A DNA stretch of 64,000 nt from Homarus americanus (Eukaryota; Arthropoda; Malacostraca; Decapoda; Nephropidae): assembly GCF_018991925.1 (NCBI RefSeq), contig NW_024724368.1, positions 2,119,159 to 2,183,158 on the forward strand, read 5' to 3'. The notes below the pieces were generated by a model, which worked only from the letters and a program-made list of their open reading frames with translations, searched no databases and was not told the origin of the DNA. Made by a program: the position numbers and the translations under genes. This document shows, in pieces, positions 27,201 to 38,223 of the stretch. Every line of letters begins with the position of its first letter. Within the stretch, counting starts at the first letter, position 1.

Positions 27201-29059
27201 TTTTTTTCATCAGATCAATATTGTGGCATGAGAGTACAGTATAGTATTTGATTTAAGATGACAGTATTACCTATTCTTGAGCCAAATTATTGATGGTTGT
27301 AAATAAGAATGACTTTAATAACATTCATTGCAAAATGGTGTTAGACAAAAAAAATATTCCTTCAATTGTTGGAACTCAGTGGTAACCTGAAAAATTTGGT
27401 GAAAAAATCTGACAGTTTTGATGTTATTTTCATAACGTTGGTTAGTGAACACTAACATGTACAATACTGTTTTAGGTACTGTATGTATGACAAGGAGATG
27501 AATAATAGCAAATTTATTTGAAAAATTGAATGTTGCTATAAAAGCAGAAATTTTTTTTAGGGAAATTTAAAAAAATGGTACAACAAGCTTTATTGGGTAT
27601 TGTAACTATTTATTAATCGATAAGCCACTTGTGGGGAATGGGCTCTACCTCCATGGTATTGCTCCCTTGTACGGCTGAGACTACCACATTCCTACATGGT
27701 AGGGTCAGCTTAATGTTTCATGTTGTGTTCATGTACAATATGGAACATGTATGTGGTGGTAAAACAGAAAAGTTTTATTTCTTCAGAACTACCTTGGAAA
27801 CTGTGGGCCTCTGACAAAATATTGAGAGGAGTTTTTCTTACAGCAAATCGTGAAGCGTTTTCAAACGGAATGCCGTTCAGGTGACAGACGGCATCCGAGC
27901 TGAGTTCCCCAATATTGTGGTGGAGCTTAACCCTCAGAAGCCTCGCAGTAAAACTTTTGAGGTATGTTCCGTTTGATACGCAAACGAACACATACCAGGG
28001 CTCGACATTAATAGTTACTTGATACTGCAAGGCACGTTAAGTCTCGTTCAGGATAGTGGAGTGCGTACTCCTTTTAAGACTTCCCCAAGTGTATTTGTCA
28101 GTTTGATAGTCTTAATTTAGTTCCCATAGGTAGATTAAAAAAAATGCAAGTTCACTTTCTCATAACTGGGTGCTGGATCACACCTACCTCTTTTAATTTG
28201 AGCTCAAATCCCCCTCCCCAAATGGTAGTGGTTTTATGCATTAGTCTACCAGAAAATTTGGTGGGAGCCCCACAAGTCGTTAGTTACGAAAAAAAATTAA
28301 TGTTGGGCCCTGCTTCCTTTTGTTGGTGCTCAGATCCTTGTATGCTTATGCATCTTATTTTGTAAACCTGTTTACTTCATTTATTATTGAAATTTTTAGT
28401 TAATCAAGGCGTATTTTGCCGGTGAACTGTTTACGTCAGATTTGTAGTGTACTGTAGGTAGTAGTAGTAGTAGTAGTACAGTACGGTATTAAAGTAGTGG
28501 TGGTAGTAGTAAAAATGGTGTATAAGAGTTTCAGGATAAACTTTTGTTTAATCACCCCTCTTAGCTTTATCCTTATGGAACTTTGCCCTTACTCAATTAA
28601 ACCCAACCCAACATTAATCTAAATTCACATGGTTTAAAATGTGACCTAACTGGACTGCATTTGGTGACCAGTTATTCTGGCTGTCATTCATAGTTCTAAG
28701 AGAAGTGCACTTGGATGGGTTCACTTGATAACCTAGCATTTTTGGGTCATTAAATGCTCATGATACATCTGTCTAATAACTATTTATCATAACCACAGGC
28801 AAATTACAGGGCTTCATAATGATGCTAAACAACTTAGATTTGCCATATTGACATCTAATAACTTTAAATAATGCCAAACGGCTTGCAGTTCTTCATAATC
28901 ATTTAAGGTGACTCACGTATGTTCAAAATAGACCTTAATGTGAAACAGTTGTTCAGAAAGACATGGTGATTTTTAACCCAGTGTATTTATGACTCCAATT
29001 TAAGCCTGCCAGTAATTTAATCATTGCTGTTCAAATTGTGTGGTGACGTACATACTGAC

Positions 29060-29090
<31 letters not shown>

Positions 29091-30588
29091 TTTTTATTTC
29101 TTGGCTATGATGTTACACTTGACATATCTAGTTGCATCCTATTATTTTTTGTTATATTGTGAATATTTGTTTATATACCACATAGCATGTACCTGTACTG
29201 TACAATTAAACAAACATCACTGATGACAAAGAAGGCAAAGGTGGGGGATTTATAGGTAATTGTCGAGTCAGTGTTATTTTTAAGGTGTGATGCATGAACT
29301 CCAGAAGTATGAAAAAGGTTCAAATTAGATGCAATGAAATACCTTTAGTCTGCCTGGGGGTAAATAGGATGTAGAAGTGAGACGTTTTTGAATAGAGATT
29401 AAGTCTTGGTGCACTGGGGTGGTATGAATATATAACAGACTGGTGATAGGGAGTGTGTACAATTCAGAGGTGGGAGGGTGGGATAAATGTGCATCCGGGA
29501 GGTATTGGAGTATGTGACTGACTAAGGAATGGAAGAACAAGGTGTTAAGTGTGTGTGTGATTGCTCTTGTTTTCATCCATCTAGTATGAAAAAATCTTGC
29601 AATAGAGGGTTAATGTGTAAAGGTGTTTAAACTACAAGTTTTTGGGGACACAAGATATAGAATACAGTACTGATAATTATAAGGAATCGTAGCTTTGACA
29701 TGCTATTGCAATATTCACTCGGGGATTCTGGTTCTAATTAATTGGTATAGGACTAATTTTGATATCCTGTTCAATTACAGGGGATACTTTGTGTAGTAGG
29801 GGTGCTAAGACATACAGGGCATTGCTACTACTAATAAATTTAATAACTAAGGGTAATTATTAACTGGTAAGGATTCTTTCTCTCGATATTGTATAGATAA
29901 TGTGTATAGTCATTGATATACAGTACAGAGTACAGTATTTTCTGGTGAAAGTACAGTACAGGTTGTTTAAAAGATGAATATGAAGACGAACTATTACACC
30001 GATATACAATATTAATCTGGTTCAATAGTTTGACTACCAGTACTGTATTAGAGTTAAGAAGTTGCACTTAAAATGAGTTACAGTATAACTTGTACAAACT
30101 TAAGATTGCTGGATGATTTGGAAGAATTTTTGTTGTGGGTAAGTATAATTGTATTTAATTTTCCAATTGGTAAATAAAAAATTCAGTTATTTTGATTAAA
30201 GTTTCCAGTATAGTTTATTAAAAAAAAGGCCGAATGATAACTTGAGTTCATATTCCATTCCTCACTTTTTGGAAAACAATAAAGTACAGTACAGTATATT
30301 CTAAATTATATAAGTTTTGAGATCCTTTGCCCCCTTCACAATTTATGGTGCCCAAGTTTATGAATTGATGTCAACGATTGGTTTAATTTATTCTTTAAAC
30401 TTGTTGAGTTTTTGTCATTTGTAACTTTTCTAGAGCATTCAAGGTTATTTTTTTCTCAACAGATCACGATAACCTTTGATGACGGAAAGTCGGAATTGGT
30501 GTGGTCTGGTCTCAAGAAAGGGCCCCCTCGCAAGTACAAGTTTCCTGATATTTCAGTTGTGCTTGAGGAAATAAAGAACCAAATGTAA
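18152..30588 (+). CDS. SELENOH: Selenoprotein H, 6 coding exons with in-frame UGA (Sec)
   Basis: Joining 18152-18251, 23006-23074, 23428-23661, 24514-24601, 27844-27961 and 30463-30588 gives 735 nt (244 residues) with matching intron phases and GT/AG borders throughout. Residues about 160-244 match the SelH (Rdx, thioredoxin-fold) family. There is a CxxU motif C164-K-S-U167, with U encoded by TGA 27851-27853, then [14 protein letters not shown] and the hallmark [13 protein letters not shown]. Residues 34-145 are Glu/Lys/Pro/Ala-rich and acidic. Residues 149-158 ([10 protein letters not shown]) resemble an AT-hook, consistent with the DNA-binding, nucleolar, redox-linked role known for SelH. 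The vertebrate protein is about 120 residues; the fly relative BthD is also long, as I recall. The start ATG has A at -3. A SECIS-like hairpin lies 0.3 kb after the stop. The identity comes from remembered family motifs, not a search. Confidence 0.93.
18946..18999 (+). repeat. Three 18-bp tandem units
   Basis: The motif CACCATTGAACGG recurs at 18-bp spacing three times with small changes. It is a minor intronic tandem repeat and produces RSMV repeats in a reverse-strand shadow frame. Confidence 0.75.
20325..21318 (+). pseudogene. CR1/L2/jockey-like LINE fragment, family B, 5'-truncated, frameshifted
   Basis: Conceptual frames read [19 protein letters not shown], then [20 protein letters not shown] and the reverse-transcriptase active-site line [11 protein letters not shown]. 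After a frameshift near 20575 they continue with [38 protein letters not shown] and [17 protein letters not shown], ending GWV-stop. This is the C-terminal RT and tail region of a non-LTR retrotransposon. The N-terminal endonuclease is absent. At least two frameshifts and several stops (20580-20700, 20968) make it dead. It ends where a second LINE fragment begins. Confidence 0.85.
21319..22240 (+). pseudogene. CR1/L2/jockey-like LINE fragment, family A, 5'-truncated
   Basis: It reads [18 protein letters not shown], then [20 protein letters not shown] and [11 protein letters not shown], where the catalytic FADD is changed to FTDD. It continues [17 protein letters not shown] and [19 protein letters not shown] to the tail region. 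Frameshifts near 21585 and 21870 break the frame. The sequence is very close to the 9.7-11.1 kb copy. It starts inside the RT domain, directly after the stop and short tail of the family B copy, so it probably inserted into that tail. Confidence 0.85.
22242..22469. repeat. Inverted repeat made of two LINE 3' tails
   Basis: Arms 22242-22348 and 22363-22469 (107 nt each) are near-perfect reverse complements around a 14-nt spacer. Both arms are the 3' end of LINE family A, running from the SFKHRLD coding end to the terminal CATTCTTATGTT. The left arm is an antisense tail inserted between codons for NSN and LDSFKHR of the sense copy. Confidence 0.85.
22481..22612. repeat. Degenerate CCCAACC/ACATAA minisatellite
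   Basis: Short units alternating between AACCCAGCCCAAC and ATAATATAACCCAACC recur irregularly for about 130 bp just after the LINE tail. A similar short CCAAGCCAAGCC stretch lies at 54160-54200. No coding sense is seen. Confidence 0.65.
23006..23074 (+). CDS. SELENOH: SelH coding exon 2
   Basis: This 69-nt exon (phase 1 in, phase 1 out) follows the acceptor TCTCTTGCAG and ends AAAG|GTAAGT. It encodes an acidic/basic stretch beginning [17 protein letters not shown]. It keeps the frame between exons 1 and 3. Confidence 0.85.
23428..23661 (+). CDS. SELENOH: SelH coding exon 3, Glu-rich
   Basis: This 234-nt exon (78 codons, phase 1 to 1) is flanked by ATGCAG and G|GTAACA. It starts [19 protein letters not shown] and continues as a poly-Glu/Lys/Ala tract to ENEPEANG. 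The coding strand is nearly all purine (GAG/GAA/AAG), so the exon looks like a slowly expanding codon repeat. The long Ser/Leu/Pro-rich reading frames on the opposite strand are its shadow. Confidence 0.85.
24514..24601 (+). CDS. SELENOH: SelH coding exon 4, AT-hook-like and start of redox domain
   Basis: This 88-nt exon (phase 1 in, phase 2 out) is bounded by TTTAATAACAG and TG|GTAAGT. It encodes [16 protein letters not shown], the basic patch RRGRKPRK, and ATVEH, with the first two bases of the redox cysteine codon. This equals the start of the conserved SelH domain, where a VxxEHC motif precedes CxxU. Confidence 0.9.
27844..27961 (+). CDS. SELENOH: SelH coding exon 5 with Sec codon TGA at 27851-27853
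   Basis: The exon follows the acceptor TTTTTCTTACAG and ends TTTGAG|GTATGT (118 nt, phase 2 in, phase 0 out). With TG from exon 4 it reads [12 protein letters not shown], then [20 protein letters not shown]. The TGA lies exactly where family members carry Sec, three residues after the cysteine. The frame stays open on both sides, so TGA is a recoded codon and not a lesion. An annotation that treats TGA as stop would lose this exon. Confidence 0.92.
28458..28478. repeat. (TAG)n microsatellite in SelH intron 5
   Basis: About seven TAG triplets, 0.5 kb after the Sec exon. Confidence 0.9.
29060..29085. repeat. (AT)n microsatellite in SelH intron 5
   Basis: A 26-bp AT run in the intron before the last coding exon. 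Confidence 0.9.
30463..30588 (+). CDS. SELENOH: SelH coding exon 6 and stop
   Basis: The last coding exon (126 nt, phase 0) follows TTTTTCTCAACAG. It encodes [19 protein letters not shown], then [19 protein letters not shown] and NQM, ending TAA. The GxKKGPPRKxKFP block followed by a C-terminal helix is diagnostic of SelH. Confidence 0.93.
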   Translation: MTITFDDGKSELVWSGLKKGPPRKYKFPDISVVLEEIKNQM

Positions 30589-30899
30589 AAGGGACACTGT
30601 TTTTATTGATGTAGTTTCAGGTTTGCAACCCTTTGTTGAAGAGATTATAATTGGAATTGGTATAAATCTTTGCAATTTACCAAATTTTTCAGTTCATTTA
30701 AGAGAATTGATTCTGATAATTATGATAACTGTTCAGTGGGGAAATTTGTTAATGAATGTCTGTAGTTTACATTTTAAGGTGCAGCTTGATGAACAGAAGT
30801 GTGTACAGTACTGCCTTTATCTTGTAAATTTTTATCAACAGAAGGTTGCATCAGATGAGAAGGTCATCTCTGGGTAAATCTTGGAAGAGATTCTTTACT

Positions 30900-30964
30900 T
30901 GTTCTATTTATGAAAGTCGAAAGGTAAAAGCTGATGCTTGCTTTAGACTGGATGTTTCTGAACA
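30900..30964 (+). promoter_or_regulatory. SECIS element (form-2-like) in SelH 3' UTR
   Basis: The quartet strand ATGA is at 30910-30913 and the opposing GGAT at 30950-30953. Helix II pairs AGTC (30915-30918) with GACT (30946-30949), and AAAG (30920-30923) with CTTT (30941-30944), with one G/A mismatch between. The apical unpaired AAAA at 30926-30929 begins 12 nt after the TGA of the quartet. A mini-helix AAGC/GCTT (30928-30931 with 30936-30939) caps it. Helix I pairs TGTTC (30900-30904) with GAACA (30960-30964) across an internal loop. It lies 0.3 kb after the stop codon, where SelH mRNAs need it to recode UGA. It was folded by hand. Confidence 0.8.
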
Positions 30965-31367
30965 CTTGAGACAATAGTTCTTCCTAAGAGTTTCCAAAGA
31001 TGATTTTCATTTATATTATTGATACCAAACTCACTTAAGTCCCTACCTGTAATGTTTAAATATGTACAAAGTTCACTGGTGCTGGCAGAGGTCTTGGATG
31101 TAGATAATGGCCTTGTCACTGCCAGTATTGAGGCTCTTGGGTAGTTCTTTACTCTCGTAGCTATGTATTGTGTGGTATAAAGGACACTTTTCATCCTCAT
31201 CTCTCTGCTTACTCCTGTGGACACTGCATAATAGCCCAGCTACCATTTTCGGAGGATTTAGAATTTCATGTTCGTTTCATTATTTTGAATTGAGTCCTGT
31301 GATTTGTAATGTGATTTGTTCTAGTTTTCATTAGAATTATAAGAGATTTTGTATCGCCTTCATGAAG

Positions 31368-31549
31368 AATAAATATTTTTATCATATTGAATTGGACAAA
31401 ATCTTTAGTATTTCTCCCACAAAGTGGTGCTAAGTTCTTTCTTTTCATTTTTCTCTTTGTAGCTGGAACCAGGTTTTTAAGCATTGCTCAGATTTAGTAT
31501 TATTTTATTATTTCTGTCCACCTGCTTCTGTATTTTTAGAAAGAATAAA
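31368..31549 (+). promoter_or_regulatory. SelH polyadenylation signals
   Basis: AATAAA hexamers occur at 31368-31373 and 31544-31549, 0.8-1.0 kb after the SelH stop, giving a 3' UTR that would include the SECIS. Which one is used cannot be told from sequence. Confidence 0.5.
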
Positions 31550-34500
31550 ATACACACAAAAAATCTGTTTTTCTCAGCCTTTATGATTTAGGGATAAATG
31601 CTACTATAAGATAACTATATTTTGGCTATTTCCTGTACAATACGTGTTACTCATACACCCTGATCTAGGATGATGTGCATTTGGCACCAAGGCAATTGAT
31701 ACAAGTTTTATGGTCATCTTTACCCAGTGGAAACGAGGGTGCAACACCCCCCCCATTTTTTCAGTACTGGATGGCATCGTTTGATAAAACTAAAAAATAA
31801 CATCTTGGTATTGAAGACATGAATTTTCTTCTCATTTTGACAAATGAAAATTGGCTACCCACCCTCAGTATTTGGAAGATGCTGCACATATTCTAAGGTT
31901 GGTCTTGTACTGCTAGTGGTGTAAAAGCAGTACCATACAAATGGAAGGTACAGATGGTTTATATGTAGCTACTTATGACTATAATGAATGTACAATACTT
32001 TGTTACACCCTTTATGCGAGTAATATTTCTGGATCTTTTATCTTCAGTGCTCTATTGTATCATATTGATCATACTTTCTCATGCCATGTCAGTATATCAC
32101 TTACTATGCTACATAATTTCCTCATCATTGCCTGTATACAGTACTGGCTACATAAATCCTCAGGCTTCATGGACTTTTCAAATTACTGTACTGTAATTGT
32201 ATAATCTAGGTGGTATCTACCATTACTTCATGAAGCAAGACTTGCAAACTTGGTGTTGGTGGCATGAAGTGCTGAAGCATTTGTTATATAGTACCTCTGG
32301 TGTCACTCTTGTCATTGTTGGCTGTAACTTGGTACTTGATACTGTATTTTTGGTAGTTACCGAGTTTTATTTTCAACTTTGATTCTCTGCTAATAATCTA
32401 GTAACTCCTATTCATCATACTGGAAGCTAGGTCACTGACCTATTTCTTGGGGAAATAAGGGTACTTCAAGTTTCATGTCTAACATTGGTACTACTACAGT
32501 ACAGTATTTTAAGACATGCTAGACACCAGACCTCATGTTGATCATCTAATACCACCTCATCACCTCGGTTGGTGTTTCAATACAAGTTTTAGTCACCAAG
32601 TTTAATGTGCAAAATCAGTTAAAGGCACTTAGTTACTCCATGTGAGATTTATCCACAGTCGATCTTTGTTGTCACCAGATAACATTTGTCTTAACACACC
32701 GCAGCAGTTGTTGGGTGTGTCCACACGAGTGTACATGTTGGCGACAAAATGTATGCTTGTGTGGATGCACCCTTAGAGGAAACTAATAATTTCTTGCAAA
32801 TAACTTTTCCATAATCAATATGTGATTCAAGAATGATGGTGAAATTTATGAGCCTTTTGCAAAGAAATTGCACTTTAAATTGAGCTGTCTACATCTTGGA
32901 AATCTTGCCCACACTAAGAGAAACACCAGAATGATCTGGATGACGCCCATTGGCATACTCTAGCTGAAAATATAGGAGTGAAGCCAAGAGCAAATTTACG
33001 TAAGTGTATAGAATAGTTTCATTAGTTTAGTAACTAAAGCTTGGGTTATTGCAGTGTCCTTACCTATGTGGTACAGTAGTCTGGATTGGCATTTTTACAA
33101 ATTAGGCGATTCCCTCACTAGTAAAGCTTGCATTAATGGATCCAGTTTCTACCCTTCAATTTTTAACAAATTTTAACATATCCCGTCAATCAAATTCCTT
33201 CCTGAAGTCTGAACAAATGATATCTCCCACTTCACCTATTCTTTCAGACTTATAAGAACTCCAAGAGGTTTGTTCGCTGCTTCATCCAGCTCTGAAAACC
33301 AGACATCACATAACATGTCATGAAATGATTGTCTTGTAAATACATTTATTCGTCCACATTTATGTGTATCGTTTATTCCACATCAAGTGCTATTACTTGT
33401 CTTAATCCTACTGTGCTCATGAGTATGAAAAAAAAAATGCTGGAGTACAGTATAATAATACACTACAGGTATGCGATTTGATACCCTGCAATTCTGTGAG
33501 TCAACAGGTCTACCACAGATTAACTAGATTTTGGTCACCTTTATAATCAATTACCTGTATTCAGTAACCACGAAATAAATAATAAGAGTTCGCCATTGTT
33601 GATTTTTTTTATATATTGAAATAAAGAAAAAACGCGACTTGGAACGATCACTCATAATCATAGCAGTCGACTCGAGGGTGTACACGGCGACTGACTCATC
33701 TGAACTTCCATGTTTGCTCATTGATAAGATACAGTGGTCACATCTAAAAGTTATTGACATTTGAAAGTTACTGGACAAGTGGTTGTGTACAGTAACTTAC
33801 AGACCCCACAAGCCTGCCCGATCCAGTGCCGATTATGGCAAGTGGATGAAAATTAGGCTTGACACTTCGAAATATACAGTACTGTACATAAAGTAAAAGT
33901 GAGTCACATACATTAGGTTCTGACCCGCAAGGGGCAGTGTGGATACAGGAAGCTGCATGGCCAACACTCCACTCATCGGTCTTCACTTTCCAAGTTAAAA
34001 AGTTAGGTACAGTACTTTAACAACTGGGTGCAAAACCAACAACTCTCAGAATATGAGGTAACCATCTCACCCCAGAATACATATTTGTGTGTGTGCTTGT
34101 TTTTACATGTACATAATGTATTTATCACAGTTCTTATGCTCCAGGATTCATACGTGAAATGTATTTTTTAGTAATTTAGTAATACAAACCACAAGGTAAT
34201 GTACAAGAATTTAACTGTATATATTGTGTTTCTACGTACAGTAACCTTGACGCTGGAACTGCTTCTTGTGTACTTGTGTCTGAGATGAAAGATGTCAAAT
34301 TTTGCATTTCATATTACAGAATTAACAAGTTTATTCAGAAGATACATCAGTGCAAGTGTAAATTTCGGTACAAAATATCGTAAACGTATCTATCGATACA
34401 GTTGTAGAGAAGTGTTTTGATGGATGAGTTTTTACTTTATTTAACTTCAGAAATATAAATTATATGCTATTTGCATATCACGGATACCAAAGGTTTGTAT

Positions 34501-36539
34501 ATCACGCACCACAAGCTCACCAATGGAACGTGGACTTTTAAATCTTATATTAGCTTAACAGCTTCGACCTTATATTTCTTAGACGAGGATAATGTACCAG
34601 AATTTGAGAACACGGTACCAGAATTATTTTCTTCATTTAATTCGTAAGGCTATCGGGTATAGATTAATGAGTTGTATTGTCTGTCATCTTATCTAGTCCA
34701 GATAACCTATACTTTACCTTATCTATGGGCACCATTTTTCATACAAAAATAATTGTGGAGTTTAGTAATTCTGACCGTCACTATTAGCTTATCAAGGACG
34801 TATAGATGAGTAACGGGACCTTTTTTATATTCTTGTCATTAGACGTTGCCGTTTCCGTTATTACTCACTCCCTTGCCAAGTTGTAAGATAAAATACCACC
34901 TAATATAAATTAAACATGAGAACTTGAAGAAACTTGAGCTGGTGGAATTTTGCCATGTTTAACAGTTTTCTGATGGAAATTGTCACGTAGGATACTACAA
35001 TTTTGTTCATGTACCTAGTTACCTACTCCTGCTAAACTTGGTCATGTGCTTGTGTTGTGTAGTAAGATCCATGAAAAAAATGAAGTCACGTTTCCCGTTT
35101 GTCGTCACATTTAGTACAAAACAATGTCCTTTGTTTAATATTAATAACTCACTTTCGTAAATTTTACTTACTCCTTGTAATTATTCCTGAAATTCGCTCC
35201 TTCAACGTGTTTGGTTATACAGTATTTTTATTTTGTTATAGCAACTTAAGAGATGTTTGATATCCAAATTGGGAAAGTATTCACATGCCAGGTTCATTGA
35301 TTTAAAAGAGTGAAGGGAGTGACGGAGACTAGTTCTTGAGGGACACTATAGCGGCTTATCTCTGAGCACAAGCACGAAAAGTAGAGAGTAAAATATATAC
35401 TAATATAATGTAAAGAGGATAATTTTTTACATCTTTATTAGGATACTTTTAAGAAAATCACCCGACTCATTAAATTTTGACGGTTTATTGATATACGACA
35501 ATATGTTCTTGCGTGTGGCTCTTCAGATGAATCTAAATTTTTTGTAAGCGGCGAAATTTTCCTGTACCGAGCTGAGAAGCAGAATCTTCTGATCTATCAT
35601 CTCAGGAGGAACTTGTTAAAATGGCAAATATAATTCCAATTCTTTATAACATGACATGCTACTGGAGCGTTAAAGATATTTCTAGAAAGCATAGATTTCT
35701 TATAATCATTCTACAATCTTAAGGTATGACGAAGAAGTTAAGTACAAAAGAACATTGATATTCGCTACTAATAATAATAATAATCCCTACAAATTTACTC
35801 AAAAGAAAGCAATATTAAAGTCTATACAGAAAAATATTGAAGAATATTCCTGAAAATGGTGAGGAAGGTTGATAAGAAGAGCGGCCAATGAGACGTACTC
35901 ACTGACACACGGCTGGGAGGAGACGTGCTGCTGCTCCTACTCTCTCTAAGTACGTACCTTATTGGGGTATAAATGGTAGTTTTCATTGATTTATATTATT
36001 CGCTATGAACACTGATTTACGCGAATGTATACCATGTAGTGGAGACAGTAATTAAAGAGTGTCTAAGGTATGATAAGAGGGAATGCATTTGTTTACACGA
36101 CGGCGTCATCAGTGAAATTTTATCCTAATATATTTTTTTGGTAATAGAAGACATCAGTACTTAATTATTATCTATCATTTACGCACATGATTATTTGTGT
36201 CAAGGATTTTCAACCTATTGCTAGCTGTCATGCTTTATTCTAGGATTTTATAGTACGTGTCTTTATTTGTTGTGTCGCCGGATGAGAACCACAGTAGCTT
36301 GGGGACAAAGCGTGTTAACAGAGATAGATTTTTTTTTTATTTAAATATTGTCGCGAATTAAAACGAGAGATAACCGAGAGCTACAGTTCAGCTTGTAAAC
36401 CATTCTGATTGGTTGCCATGTGGTGTTGAAGGTTCCAATTATTTTTCAGTAGTGTTTTTATAGGGTTGCCAGCATAATACATGAGTTAGTATCACCATTT
36501 TTCTGAAGTATATTTTTAATTTGTAGTTTGTAAAGCTGG
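31550..36539. other. Intergenic, SelH to LINE
   Basis: I find no exon with coding character or a family match. CpG is scarce until about 33.5 kb and frequent afterwards. A 24-bp-arm imperfect hairpin lies at 32713-32772. The promoter of HIP would be downstream of this stretch. Confidence 0.5.
32713..32772. repeat. Imperfect 24-bp-arm hairpin
   Basis: Arms 32713-32736 and 32749-32772 pair at about 20 of 24 positions around a 12-nt loop. They begin GGGTGTGTCCACACG and end GTGTGGATGCACCC. This may be the tips of a tiny inverted-repeat element. Confidence 0.55.
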
Positions 36540-37266
36540 AACCTCCCAGTCCACACAGATTAATTCAGGGCAGGATGCAAATGCATTACAGGAGGATCTA
36601 AATAAACTGCAGGGGTGGTCTGAAAAATGGCAAATGAAATTCAACACCAGTAAGTGCAGCGTACTTAATATTGGAAGAACAAATACTGTCAATGTATACA
36701 GCCTTAACAACATCAACCTAGAGAAGTCGACTTGTGAAAGAGACCTAGGGGTACTTGTAAGCCCGGACCCTACGGCCTAGAAAACAGTGCGTTAATGTTC
36801 GAAATAAGGCAAACAGAGTATTGGGTTTTATATCTAGAAGTGTAAGTAATAAGAGTGCAGAGGTCTTATTGCAACTATATCTTGCGCTAGTCAGGCTGCA
36901 CCTCGATTATGCGGTTCAGTTCTGGTGCCCTTATTATAGAATGGATATCAATTCACTAGAGTCGGTGCAGCGAAGAATGACGAAAATGATTCCAGGACTT
37001 AGAAACCTTCCATATCAGGATAGGTTAAAGAAACTAAACTTGCATTCCCTAGAAAGACGAAGAGTGCGGGGAGATATGATAAAAGTATTCAAGTGGGTGA
37101 AAGGAATCAATAAAGGTGATATAGATAAAGTTCTTATAATATCCGAGCAGAATAGGACTCGGAACAACGGATTCAAGTTGGATAAGTTTAGGTTTAGGAG
37201 GGAGATAGGAAGGAACTGGTTTACAAATAGGGTGGTCGATGAGTGGAACAAGCTTAGCAACCTTGT
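36540..37266 (+). pseudogene. LINE fragment, family B-like, 5'- and 3'-truncated
   Basis: It reads [20 protein letters not shown], then TCERDLGVLVSPD. After a frameshift near 36770 it continues [39 protein letters not shown] and [19 protein letters not shown]. It stops abruptly before the usual GWV end. It resembles the 20.3 kb copy more than the 9.7 kb copy. Its 5' border follows the RT active site, so no catalytic core remains. Confidence 0.85.
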
Positions 37267-37374
37267 AGGGGTCCGACTAATTACCCAAATGTAGCCGCAA
37301 TGAAGTCAAATAATGGTCCTACATGAATAAATCGGACTGCCAATCACTTCTCGACTAGCATTTGGTGTCACAAA

Positions 37375-37602
<228 letters not shown>

Positions 37603-38223
37603 CTTCAGTAAGATATAATGAGAATAGAACTAAACTAAAGACACAGACATCAATTATTACTGACCCGTCTTATTGTATCGATTGATTTTATGCGGAATTC
37701 ATCACTTCTACAATTAAACATCGTGATAGTTTAGATATTCGACTCCTGAGAAGGAACAACCCGAGGAGAAATTTCTATTAAAGAAAACCTGTAAATATCA
37801 ATAAAAGTTGTGAGTAATTGTAACTTTCTTTTTTATTTTGTAGTCCTGACAACGAATCTGTATTGCGCACCACCTGTGTGGCTGCCATTATGAGCGGTTT
37901 GCGAGATTGCTAAAGGATAAATGTTTCATTGACAATGTTTCTGTTCTATAGAAACTAAAAACCAGCAGCACTACGTACTGAATATTTTTGTACAGACGAT
38001 TATAAATTTTCCTTAAGTTAATAGTTTAACAATATGTAACATGGTTTTACAGCAGTTTTTGTATTGTTAGTATGGCAAATATATCTGGACCGTGTTTTGT
38101 ATCTAAACAGCATCTCATTGTGTCCACCAACACTTACCGTGACCTAGGATTTATTGTAAATAAGATAAACCAACCTAACTTACCTAACACAGGTATTGAT
38201 GGATGGGAGTGTATTATTTTGGG

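Noticed and set aside
27851..27853. TGA taken as a nonsense mutation making SelH a pseudogene
   Set aside because: It sits exactly at the Sec position of the CxxU motif. Both flanks are conserved, all exons are intact, and a SECIS-like fold lies in the 3' UTR.
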